DNA of 64,000 bases. Origin: Artocarpus heterophyllus. Lineage: Eukaryota; Streptophyta; Magnoliopsida; Rosales; Moraceae. Positions 1 through 11,500 of the stretch are shown piece by piece. The notes beneath the pieces were generated by a model. The model worked only from the letters and a program-made list of their open reading frames with translations. It had not been told where the DNA came from and did no database searches. Where the stretch lies: NCBI GenBank assembly GCA_025403435.1, contig CM046337.1:2921501-2985500 (forward strand), read 5' to 3'. Position 1 is the stretch's first letter, and each line of letters opens with the position of its first letter. A program made the position numbers and the translations under genes.

Positions 1-3000
1 CAGTAGATTGACTTTTGTTGCAAAAAAACTTTTGCACGTCAGTCATAAGAATTAATATAAAAGTAAAATTATTAAAAAAAAAAAAGTAGCTTATGGTATT
101 TTTTTCAAAAGGTTTTTTTTTCATGTGGCATATTTTAATTTACAGTCAAAGAAGATGACATATCTGTAAAGCTCCCTACATAATAAGGTCTGCCCATATC
201 CCATTCCTTTAGTCAGGAATAGTGGGCCGTTGAATAGGAAGAAAGTTTTCCCTTTACTCCATTCTTTTCACAGGAATGGTGGGACAGAACAACTCAATTT
301 TCACCCAACTCCAAATTACTTATCGCTCGCGCTTCACACCTGTGGATTGTTTCGCTTGCTCCCTCTTAGCATTTATTGTTCGTGGTCCACCCCGTAAACC
401 ACTCGCTTGCTCCTTCTCATTTTTACTCAGTTCCTGGGGGAGGTGTCCCACAAATGAAGGCATATTTTGCTATGCTGCTGTCCACTGATTGATTTTTTTA
501 GTAAAAAAAAAAAGGGTTGACTCGTTGCTTGGGTTCCTCATAAACTACATTTAGAATGGCTTGAATTGAGGCATAGGACTTGGCTTGGAAAAATTAGGTT
601 CAAATTCAAATTCCAAAGCAAGGGGAATTGATTGCTAATAGTGGGAATCAGACTTTTTTTTTATAGCTTTAAGCAAAAAGAAAGAAGTTAGCTTACCGCA
701 TCTACCTTGTCATCACGGGATAAGGGCTGGTTAGTAACATGGCCCCCAATTGTTTGATCCAATATTGACCAAGGACAAGCCGTGACTTCCATAGGTCCTC
801 GGTTTGACCTCCTGTTGTGGTCCTTGGTTTTTTTTTAATAAAGCCCAACGGGCCAATTTTTTTTACTTGCTCAGTGTGCTCTCCGTTTGTCAAGTGCCCC
901 GCCAGCCCTCATATTATTTCTTTATTTAGGAATGGCGGGCTGTTGAATAGGAAGAAGGCCGTCCCTTTTCTCCATTCCTTTCATAGGAATGGCAGGATAG
1001 AACAGCATTTCAATAGCATTACAGTTAAAAGCAAGGCAGGCATTTCAACATAGGGATCATTAATCCACTAGATCTAGTGTGGCAGTTGGATTGAGGACGA
1101 AGTTAGAATGCCCGCTTAAAACAGCTAGAATTCTTTTCTTGATCTGCTTTAACCATTGACCGTAACTAGCCTAGCCTGAAAGATAGGATTTCTACAAGCA
1201 TTGGAACTTGAGTACCGAAATTGAACTACTACTTTTGTTAACCCAAAGCTCATGTAGAGGCACCTATGGTAGGATCTGTCATCTTGACAGGAATTCCATT
1301 AAAATTGGGAACCACAGGTTTCTAAGATTTTTAATAGCCATGTTTCTTGAAGCGACACTTTGTTCCACTCCTTTCATTTATACTCCAAGTGCCATTGCAA
1401 TCATATATTCTTCTTTGACCACTTCAAGACATATTAGTCTTAAAAGGTTCATTGCTTACTCCTCAATAGCCCATATGAATTTGGTGACTATTGGTATGAT
1501 TAGTCGGGAAGCGACTGTTAGGTCACCTATTTTGAGTTATGGACACAAGGACAAAACATGTGTGTCGTGTGTGCGACCCATCACGCAACTTACCAGTGAT
1601 AATCATGGCACCAGGAGCTTTAAGGGAGGCAGATATGTATAGATAGTAGAGTGGTATAGCTTTTGGATCAAGGGTCCTACCCAGTAAACATCATACAGGC
1701 AAAATACCTGCAAGGGGAGGCGGTCCTTTTCACTCAACCTCAAGCATTTACTTTTCTATTTAGAGACCAACGTCTTATGGCTAGGCCTTTAGACTCTTCC
1801 TAATGTCAAGCTATTACAGGCTAAGACCTCTTATAGCCATCTCTTTAGCACCCTACTCATGGGTGAAAGTGCAAACACAACTGTCTAATCTTGTGCCTAA
1901 AGGGGTTTGCAGTACTTACTTTATGCCTTTCCTTCTGACTTTCCTCAGCGAGGAAGGGAATTGCTACTTTAGATACAAGGTTACCGGATTTATCTTTGAA
2001 TTCTTCAAAGGATGTGGTCGGGCTCTATCTTTATGGCTGACCAATGAAACTATCTATACTAATTGATGAGGTTTACATGTTCGAAGTTGTAAATCTACAG
2101 AAAAATTCCTTTCTAAGGTCAACTTTTAGGGTTAAAAACTCATTCTCGAATGATTTAATGTGTAATTTTAATTTAGTGAGGAAACAAAAATCCCAATATA
2201 GTCCATATTTGTTCAAACAAGCTCAGTTGAATCAAGCTAACAAGCCAATAAAGTGCTTTTCACCTTTGTTCTAGGTAGCTTGCTACAGTCAAGTTGTAGG
2301 AAAGAGATGGACTAAAGTACCTACTCTACTCGAGAGGCGAGTTTGAACTCTTTCTCGCAGTCAAAGGCTCCAAGGGAGCAAGCAAAGCTATCCACGGGTG
2401 TGGAGCGCAAGCGATAAATAGTTTGGAGTTGGGTAGAAATTTAGTTGTTCTATCCCACCAATCCTATAAAAGGAATGGAGTAACATGACGTCCTTCTTCC
2501 TAAAAGAATGAGAAAAGGGCCGACCTTATTGCTTTGTTTGTTCCCTTTTACCATTTATCGTTCGTGGTCCACCCTATGAATCATTTTCTTGCTCCTTCTT
2601 CTTTTAACTCGGTTCACTTCCCCCTAAGGACCCCCCACTCTAAGCTAGTTGTTAATTCATATTGTTCATGCTCCACCTTGTGAAGCATTCACTTGCTCTT
2701 CGAAATATCGTACTGTGATCAAAGAAACTACAAGCCGACCCCAGCGTTCCAGTTGGTTTTATCGCGTTTCAATGATATACGATGAGAGCACCTGCTTATA
2801 GACAAGAAGGCTCTGATTAATTCTCAGAAATAATGAGGGCATAAGCCTACAGAGTGGAGAACACTCCCTATTTCCATGATCTAATCTATACTTTACTGAT
2901 GTTAGCTCCATATGGCTATATAGTATGTATTCTTGAAAATCCATGCTTAATACATGAAATTTGGTAATCCGTACTATAGCCGGAGGTGAGACAGAGGGAG

Positions 3001-3951
3001 AGTTTGAAAACTTTCTCGCAATCGAAGGGTTTGAGGGAGCAAGCAAAGCGATCTACGAGTGTGGAACGTGAGTGATAAGAAGTTCGGAGTTGAGTGGAAA
3101 TGGAGTTGTTCCAACTAGCCATTCCTGTGAAAGGAATGAAGCAAAGGGACGACCTTTTTCCTATTCAACTGCCCGCCATTTCTGACTAACAGAATGGGAT
3201 AAAGGCCAACTTTATTATATAGGATTGAGATAGGGGTTACAACTCAATTTCCACCCAACTCCAAACTACTTATTGCTTGCGCTCCACACCCACAGATTGC
3301 TTCGCTTGCTCCCTCTTAGCATTTATCATTTGTGGTCCAGCCCATGAACCATTCTCTTGCTCTTTCTTCTTTTAACTCAATACCCGGGGGAAGTGCCCCC
3401 GGGGACCCGCCAATCCAAGCTAGTTGTTGACTTACATCATTCGTGCTCACTTGCTCCTTGAAATATCATATTGTGATAAGAGAAACTACAAGTAAGCCCA
3501 GGCGCTTTTTTTGGTTTTATCATGTTTCGACAATATGCAATGAGGGCACTTGTTTGTATACAAGAAGGCTTTGATTGATTCTAGGAAATAATGAGGGCAT
3601 AAGCCTGAGGAGTGAAGAACACTCCCTATTTTTGTGATCTAAGCTATACTCGACCGACGTCGGCTCCATCCAACTATATAGTATGTATTCCTAAAAATCC
3701 ATGCTTAATACATGAAATTCGGTAATCCATACTATAGCTGGAGGTAGACAGACAGAGAGGCAGCCCCCGACAAGGAAGAAAGAAATGAATGAATGTTATT
3801 TTAGCAACATGTAGAATAATACACCTACCAAGACGAAAGCCAAAGGTGAGCAGATCTCAAATTGATATCTTGATGCACTAATTTACTATAATAATAAATA
3901 GAGTCAATGGTGACTCCGTCGTGCCTTGGACTCCTTAACTTTCGCGATAGG
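1..3951. other. Organelle-derived, repeat-rich insert, copy I (left end at or beyond window start)
   Basis: This block recurs at 14944-19034, 24175-27208 and 38770-44197. It carries a fragment of mitochondrial nad4 near 1249-1506. It also holds several direct and inverted copies of a module of roughly 190 bp that contains the strings TCCAAACTAC and TTGCTCCCTCTTAGCATTTA. The module is direct at about 182-480, inverted at about 2340-2545, inverted at about 3003-3200 and direct at about 3235-3420. A block of about 760 bp is tandemly duplicated (2775 onward matches 3533 onward). The right edge is set where similarity to copies II and IV stops, after the shared TTAACTTTCG. The nad4 piece indicates mitochondrial origin for at least the middle part. 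The origin of the inverted-repeat modules is not established. No intact gene is present. Confidence 0.7.
1249..1506 (+). pseudogene. nad4: nad4 fragment (mitochondrial complex I subunit 4), insert copy I
   Basis: The translation resembles the central part of plant mitochondrial NAD4. One frame begins HVEAP..GSVIL and continues to KLGT. A second frame then reads [29 protein letters not shown] and AHMNLVTIGM. The change of frame near 1315-1325 shows a one-base loss, so the stretch is not translatable as nad4. Only about 85 codons are present, against roughly 490-500 in the functional gene. The following sequence, to about 1700, could be adjoining mitochondrial intron DNA, but I cannot confirm that. 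An open frame of 144 codons covers this region (1208-1642) and is a by-product of the frameshift. Confidence 0.85.
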
Positions 3952-3964
3952 TATGAGATCTCAA

Positions 3965-5877
3965 AAGGGTCTCTGGAGATGGAATTCTAAGTGTATTCCA
4001 GAGGAAGTATTCACATTGTCTCAATATAAGTACTACTCTACGGCCGATTCTGATGGCGATACTTGGAGTTTGCTTTATAAATAAATTTGAAAGGAGACCG
4101 CTTCTACTGGTAAAAAGAGTGAAGAAATGTCTGCAGATTTGATGATTAGTCTAATTAATTGATATTTTCAATGCTGAAATTAAATCATTTCATGCAGATA
4201 TCTGCAGCTGGGACATGCTTGGGTTCTCTTCTTATTGGATTCTCATTCTTCTTGCAGGTTTTGGTTTGAAAGAAAAAGATTTATATAATAATTTTAATAT
4301 CGTTTAAGAGTTCTTATGCTGTTATAACATAATGTTTGTTGTAGAGAATCTTATCATAAAAGCATGTCTTGAGCAGGGTCTTCACTTTGGAAAGAAGATC
4401 ACTCCTGTTTTGGAGCTTGCTGGTGTACTGGTAATTAACCCTTGCATTTTGAACTGCAAAGCTGTTAGTTAAATGGCTGTTATTTGGACTGGTGAGGTGG
4501 CACGAGTCAAGCGGGCAAAGCAAGTGGGCGTTGGTGCACAGGCATACACAAGATCAAGACTTTCTTTTAGTCAGTTAGTTTAAATAAATACAACAGCATT
4601 AATTCTTTTGTTAATTCGGTAGACGCTAGAGAGAGTAAGAGGGGGTTCTTGACAGAGTGTGTGATATAGCAGAGGGAATTTCTTTGTATTGAGAGAGGAC
4701 CTGAGTGAATGTCTCAAGGACAAAGAAAAGGGCCTGAGAAAGTTGTTTTCATTCAGGGTTAAAGGGTCAATGCAAAAGTTTATTCCTGGGATGTTCTGTT
4801 TCTTTGTTTTTCTTTTCGAATTGTTGATTTTGTGTGTCTTCTGATTTCTTGCTTGAGTTCGGGAAATTCCAACAATTAATGCTTTCCCCTTCTTTGTTTC
4901 TTATAGATTGATTTATCTAACGAGTAAAAAATGGTTGACATACTTTAATCTGTCTAATTTACAAGCTAGTTAGGTGAGATAATATTTAACAACGTTGAAA
5001 AATGCTTTGAGGTATCACCGGTGTTAAGCACTACAACTAATAAAAAGTAGACTTTACTTGTGAGTCTCATGCTATGGGGTCCACCCTTCATTCTGTGTGG
5101 CATATGGTGCCCTATAGCATTGATGACATCAAAATCATTTTACCATCTATTTTTCTCCTCTTTTTTTGCATATTTTGAATATCTAAAAATATGCAATTAT
5201 ATACAGGTCTCCTTCGGCTTTTTCAGCTTAGAAATGGAAGGAATACCATGGATTATAGCATCAAAGGTATGTGTTATCACAAATATGTATGTATGGATCT
5301 TTGTTACTCATTATTTTTCCCCAAAGAGTTCGGCTTCACATAACAAATATGTAATTATTGGCCCACATTGTGACATTTGCATAAACATGAATGCATAATA
5401 GCATATCTAGATAATTAATATTGCAGACATAAAAATATGCAAATTGTAGGAATACTTTGGCTTCTTTAGCCTACGTTTGGGAGGAATGCCATTGATCATC
5501 TCGTCAGAGGTAAGTCAACATTTTTTTATTTTTAATTATTTTTTTTGGCGTTTGCTTCAATTTAAATATTGTCAATTTCAATTAAGCTTATGGCAAAAAA
5601 AAAAATAATCCTTGGATGGGTTTCAATAAAATTCCGCAGGTGAGGCTTTACTCAACTTTTTTTTTTTAATATAAAATTGCCCACAATTTTATTGACGACT
5701 TGTAATATAATATTAAAAATTGGTGGGTTTTTGACTTTTTTTTTCAGGTACTTTGTTTTAATATTTGCAGCTATTTCAAGTGCTAATATTCTGTTCATTT
5801 GGAAGATGGTACCAGAGGCCAAGAGGCGAACTATGGAAGAAATACACGCATTCGTTATTCATGGATGGTACTAGTAA
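3965..5877 (+). pseudogene. ESL sugar transporter 3' remnant, copy a
   Basis: Only 3' exons survive: exon 10 (about 3965-4028), exon 13 (4057-4119, with RRPLLL), exon 14 (4198-4257, ISAAGTCLGSLLIGF), exon 15 (4377-4430), two tandem versions of exon 16 (5207-5266 and 5450-5509) and exon 18 (about 5748-5877). Exons 1-9, 11, 12 and 17 are missing. Exon 10 has lost its GT donor and runs straight into exon 13 sequence. The acceptor before exon 13 reads CCG instead of CAG. Exon 18 begins with a one-base insertion that breaks the frame. The exon order is that of genes 1-4. The left flank is insert copy I, so the missing exons may have been lost together with insertion or recombination there. It cannot encode a transporter. 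Confidence 0.88.
5207..5509 (+). repeat. Tandem duplicated exon 16 inside the 3' remnant
   Basis: Two 60-bp exon-16 homologues lie 183 bp apart. Each has its own acceptor (ATACAG at 5201-5206, TTGTAG at 5444-5449) and GT donor. The first reads VSFGFFSLEMEGIPWIIASK, the second EYFGFFSLRLGGMPLIISSE. Intact genes 1-4 have a single exon 16 at this point. Because both copies are 60 bp and in phase 0, either or both could be spliced without changing the frame. The same arrangement is kept in the second remnant (28461-28520 and 28704-28763), so it predates the 23-kb duplication. Confidence 0.8.
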
Positions 5878-8147
5878 AAGGCAACTGCATCCTGCCTAAT
5901 GGGGAAAAAAAATTCTACCGTATATATATATTTTTACTAGAATAACAATTGAAAGTAGAGAATTCTACTTTAGGTATGTTATACATAAAAAGGATAAAAA
6001 AACTTGTAGATATTCCCCTTATAAATTGAGGCTTACAATGAATAACTCGTAATCCTTATCTAACTAACTATATATGTATATATATATATATATATAGATA
6101 TATCTATATATATATATATATAATTGTCAACAGACACTATTAGTTTTCAACCGAAAAGACTACGTTTTGGTTGAGATTGCTTTTTTTTTTACACGAGATG
6201 TGACATGGGAGACAACGTTTTAATTGAGGTGAGACGATGGGCTTTCATGAGATCTAATAGGAGATTGCTATCTCTCAAATAATAATAATAATAATAAGAG
6301 ATTGATAACCTAGTTTGGTTTTATTTTGAAAATTTTTAAAAATATTTTTTGCATGCTTATGAGGTAAAAATTTCAAAAACTCTCTCAACATATTTTTTAA
6401 AAAAATTTTATTTTTCAAAACAAAACTATTTTTATCTATTTTAAAAACAATACCAAACGAGTTTTTGCGTTCTTGCTTTTGGCTTTTTTATTTTTGTTTT
6501 AAATCTTATTGTTCTTTTTAAATACATCTTATTAAATTATTTTTTCTCAAATGTCCTTATTAATTATTTTTTCCCAAATGTTTCTCCATTAACATTTTTT
6601 CCTCCACCTCTAAATATATTAACTACAGTCTTTATAAATTTCTTTTTTAATTGCTCTATTAAAATAAAATTTCTCAAATAATTCCTTAGTTAAATGTGAT
6701 TTTACTCAACTCTTTTAACCATATGCATATTTTTTAATGAATATTATTTTTCTTTTTTAAAAAAAATTAATTAAGGTCTTGTTCCCCCTAAAAAATGATG
6801 TATTTGTTAAAATAATTTTCTCAAAAACAACTTTACTTAAGTGTTTTTCTTGTAATCTTCTAAAATAACAGGAAAAAAAATCAACAAGTTAACTACACAT
6901 GTGCATTTACACGTGCTTCCCAACTAGTACTATCTATAACGATGAAGACAACGGTGAGGATGTATTTGAATAGAATTGTAATTTGTAAAATCAAATCATT
7001 TTTATGTTTAGTTGGTTATTAAAAAAAAAAAACCCTTCGAAATAGTTATTTCTATAAAACTGCTATTCGACAAATATAATTGAATAAACATTTCTAAAAT
7101 GAATTAGAGGAATTATATTTGCATTTTAAAATTAATATTAATTAAAATGCTTTCTTTCTAAATTATCCCTCTTGATAACACAATATATATTTATTTTAAG
7201 AGAATTTTTATGATGGGGAAGATAATTTTGCTTCATCGACAGAGGATAGAGTTTTAGCCTTCGAATTAGGATTTTAACCGTTTGATATGTGACTATCCAT
7301 GTTAAAAAAATTTACAACACGATATACAAAATTACTTTTAGATGTAGATTAGACCGTTAAAAAGTAATCGATGTTAAAACTCCCATGCTCCACTATGGAG
7401 CAAAATAACCTTCTCCATTGTAAGAATTGATGTATTTTAAGTAAAATTTTTACCCTCTCAATATAAAAAATATTAAATTCTATAAATCCTAGTACAACTA
7501 ATTTATTCACATTCTTATTCCATTTCATACCTAAAAATGAGAAAAATGAAAAATACTATATGTAACCCGATAGGGAAATCAAGTTTTACTCATATTTAGC
7601 AGGTGGAACCAACTGAATGTGAGAAAAACCTGCAAAATAGGATTTCTCATACAAATGTAGGAGTAGGGAGGATGGCCATAATTGGTATTCCTCCCTTTCA
7701 ATAATAATAATAATAATAAAAAGAACAATAATAATAATAATTGGTGTCTCTAACATCGTTTAACATGGAAGAATAAGAAAGGGGGCCAATCAATTAGAAA
7801 ATATCTATCCTACCTTCATTAGGCATACCCTCTTTTCTCAAAGCCAAACCCAGTAAGTTTCCAACACATAACTCACACAATAACAGTTTTCTCCATCGAT
7901 TTCCATTTGCTGATATCATCTTTGACATTTTTGTATTGGGCGGGCTCACATATTCATGTCTCCTCGTTTATTTCTTAACGTCTTTAATTGTGTGGAACCC
8001 ATACCTACATTTTTTTAATCTTATTTTGGGTCTTTTTTTTACTCCCTGAAGTGACCTATATGACTCTCTCTCTTTCTTCAAGTTGCTCATTGAAAGACCA
8101 TTCGTTTTTGCTTAAAAGATCCCATTTATATCTCTTGAAGCAGCAAT
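5878..8147. other. AT-rich spacer upstream of ESL gene 1
   Basis: I see no gene here. It is AT-rich non-coding DNA, repeated in unit 2 at about 29123-32010 with small indels. Unit 1 lacks about 700 bp present in unit 2: at about 7675 the sequence jumps from GGATGGCC to ATAATTGG, where unit 2 has promoter-proximal sequence interrupted by a MITE. The last kilobase resembles the upstream region of gene 2 (12960-13600), so it probably contains the gene 1 promoter. No individual promoter element can be named with confidence. Confidence 0.6.
6069..6122. repeat. AT/TA microsatellite, self-complementary
   Basis: An alternating TA tract with a central AGATATATCT palindrome, able to fold on itself. 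The unit 2 counterpart near 29291-29321 is a shorter pure AT run, so the tract is length-variable. Confidence 0.85.
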
Positions 8148-8230
8148 AGCAGAAATTTTGTGTCCCCTAATTATTAATTCTCTTGGCATAGCAGAAATTT
8201 CATGTCCCCTAATTATTAATTCTCTTGGCA
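8148..8230 (+). repeat. Tandem 42-bp duplication in the 5' leader of ESL gene 1
   Basis: Two adjacent copies of a stretch beginning AGCAGAAATTT and ending ATTCTCTTGGCA lie just upstream of the start codon (8148-8189 and 8190-8230). Gene 3 has the same doublet at about 32010-32092. Genes 2 and 4 have a single copy. It therefore separates the gene 1/3 lineage from the gene 2/4 lineage and lies in the presumed 5' untranslated region. Confidence 0.8.
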
Positions 8231-8270
8231 CTCTGAGAGGATGGAGTAAGGATACAGACCAGAGAAAGCC

Positions 8271-8507
8271 ATGGAAGAAGGACAAGCAGTGAAAAGACCA
8301 TTACTAATTGTCACAGGAAAGGTTGCAAGTGATTGTAATCGTGAATATAGTGGTGCTTCTTCTTCATGTGAGTTGTCACCGTCGGCGTCGTCGGTTACGT
8401 TCGTTGTTGTTCTTAGCACTCTCGTTGCCACTTGTATTTCCTATGCTAGTGGAAATGCTGTAAGTAGTGGGAACAAATAGATGGGGTTGGTCCGGTTGGA
8501 TCAAATT

Positions 8508-8580
<73 letters not shown>

Positions 8581-11500
8581 CTTTACCTGAATTCCTATAA
8601 TGTGATATTCGGTTTTGAGCTGATTGAATTTGGTGTGTTTTTATGTCCTCCATGCATGTAATTTTGCAGTTTGGTTATTCATCACCTGCAAAATCTGGAA
8701 TTGTAAATGATCTTGGACTTACTATGACTGAGGTGAGAACAAGAGTGCTCTTTCTTTTGCTATTTTTTTTCTCTGCCAAAAAGAAAAAGTTTGCTTCATC
8801 ACAATGTTCCAAGTTCAGTCAAATTTTAATAGTTTATTGGTATTCTTTTCTCCAATTTAGTAGTGCACATTCTGTACCAAATGATGCAGTTTTCAGTTTT
8901 TGACTCAATCTTGAATATTGGAGCAATTTTTGGAGCACTGTGGAGTGGGAAAATTGCTGATGTTATCGGTCGGAAAGGGGTAAAAAAAGTTATTCCCTTA
9001 TGTCTAGCTCTAAATATTTAGGCTTACTTTTCTAGTTTTAACACCACAAACTGTAACAATTGACATATGAGCTGCAGGCCCTGGGAGTTTCTGATTTATT
9101 CTTCATCATGGGGTGGCTGGCAATAACATTTTCAAAGGTTTCTCTTTCTCACTCTTTTCCTAGTCAAGCACAAGAGCACATGATGGCCTATCTTAATTTC
9201 GAAGATTTTTACTACATATGTGATAAGAAACCTAGATGGAATCCCTTAGAAAGAGTTTAGAAACATTAAGAAGACTTTCTTCCTTTAAAATGCTTTTTTT
9301 TTTTTTCCTTGGATGTTCATGATATATGCTTACTTTTTCCATTTGCATCAAAAAACATAAAATTGAAAGAAACCTCTGCGAGGAAAATCTAGGAAAGAAT
9401 GGAAAAAAAGAAAACCCCTCATACAAACTATGAAACTCATGAAACTGTCTATTTTGTGAACCTGTAAGATTAAACTCAGCGTGGAATGAAACAAGCCAAC
9501 CATCTTAGTGAAGCTATTTTGACAGTCCACAGCTTGAATCAGTTTTCTAACTTTTGATCTTTATTCAATCTTGAAAGGGTGCTTTGTGTCTTGATTTTGG
9601 AAGATTCTTAGTGGGATGCGGAGTCGGGCTTATTTCTTATGTGGTAACTATTAACTATCCTTAAGTCTTATCATCTAATCTACACTGATCCATATCAGAC
9701 ATGAATGAATTCTTCACAATCTGTTACCGTATGCAGGTACCAATATATATTGCAGAAATCACAACCAAGGACGTTAGAGGAGCGTTTATGTCAGTGAATC
9801 ATGTATAATATATATTGCAATTCCAGTGATTATATTTGAAGACCAAGCTTTTCTTCTCCCCTGCCAATGTGTTGTTTTCATGTGTATGTACAATAAACAG
9901 TTGATGGGTAGCTGCGGCAAGGCACTTTCTTTCATTGTTGGTTCTCTTGTCAGCTGGCGTGCTCTTGCATTGTTAGGTCGATTTTTATTCATTTTTTTAA
10001 TTGAAATTGATAGTGTAAGAAGCGGTTCTAAAACACATGATATCTACTCTTGCTATACGAATTCACTTCCAGGACTTGTCCCGTGTTTGTTACAACTGCT
10101 AGGCCTGTTTTTCATTCCCGAGTCACCTAGATGGCTGGTGAGGGCAATTCAAACTTCTGTAAGGACATTTCTAAAACTGCTGACTGAGAGAAGGCTGACG
10201 AGATAAAACACTTTGTGATGTCCCACGTAATCTGCAATTCAGTTGCTTAATATTGACAAGCGTCTCCTTTTGCATATGAAAAGGGACAGATTGAACGACG
10301 CTGAAACTTCTCTATACCACCTTAGAGGAGAGAATGCTGATATTTCAGAAGAGACATCTGATATCAAAGTAATGTTTGTACGCTTATAACTTCATGGAAT
10401 ACTAATTATTTTTTATACTTAATTCTCCTTCTGACAGAAATGAGATGGGATTTTATTGTTTTCACAGGAGTACACTGAACACTATAAAAGGATCTCTGAC
10501 GATGGAATTATGAGTCTATTCCAGCGCAAATATGCTTATTGTCTCATTGTGAGCCAACTAATATACACACAAGCGTGACCTTTGTTATACTTATTCATCT
10601 TTAATGTGTTCGCTTGTTTGAAACTGCTTTAGGTTGGAGCAGGACTTATGGTGTTCCAACAATTCGGAGGCCTTAGCGGGATGGGGTTTTATACAAGTAC
10701 AATCTTGCAGTTGGCAGGTACATTGTTGAGCTTTGTCCTCAGCTGTTGCACTTTCAATTTTTTGAGGAAAAGGAGGATATTAAACATGACACCATATCTT
10801 TTGTTATATATGGCAGGTTTTTCAAGTAAGATCGGGAGTATAATGGTTGGAATAGCTCAGGTATTGGTTTTCACATAAGCGTAATATGTTCTATTTTATG
10901 GCATTTCCGGTCCCCTTTTCTGAGTCAAAGTAAATATTGTTTGACAGATTCTGATTTCAGTGCTAGGAGTATTCTTTATAGACAAGTTTGGAAGACGACC
11001 GCTTCTTTTGGTTAGGAGAAAAAGTCGAGTCCCAAAAAATTCATTGCAGTTAAGTAAACTTTTGAATGCTGAAATTTGTGAATTCCTTTCCTGCAGATAT
11101 CTGCAACGGGGTTGTGTTTGGGCTGCGTCCTTATTGGATTGTCGTTCTTCTTGCAGGTTTGTTTTGAAACAATGCTAACTGGCACTAGTGGTGCCTGACA
11201 CTAAGGACTAATAGAAAGTGGCCCATGCATCTGTTAGTTGCGATGTTGGACGTCTTGTTTTAAAGAAAATTTTTGGATACCGTTAACCCTTGGATCATTT
11301 TTGCATTTTTATACCATATATGTAACACTGTTGGTGTAGAAAAATATTACAACGTGGACTTATATGTGTCTTGATCAGGATCTTCAGTTTGGGACGGAGC
11401 ATAAAACTCCTGTCTTGGCGCTTGTTGGTATATTGGTAATGCATGCATTTTGACCATAAGAGGAACTTCTTCTCATCTTTCCTTGTTTCTCGATCTGCCA

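Noticed and set aside
1208..1642. Open frame over the nad4 fragment as a real gene
   Set aside because: It crosses a frameshift in the nad4 homology, starts outside it and has no introns, promoter or partner. Copies II and IV are broken.
1507..1700. Group II intron of nad4 following the fragment (GTGCGACCC near 1571)
   Set aside because: The string resembles a group II 5' end, but no domain V could be recognised and I cannot verify the exon border.
3965..5877. 3' remnant as a functional short ESL isoform
   Set aside because: Exons 11, 12 and 17 are missing, an acceptor and a donor are lost, and exon 18 is shifted. The unit 2 copy has gained a different frameshift.
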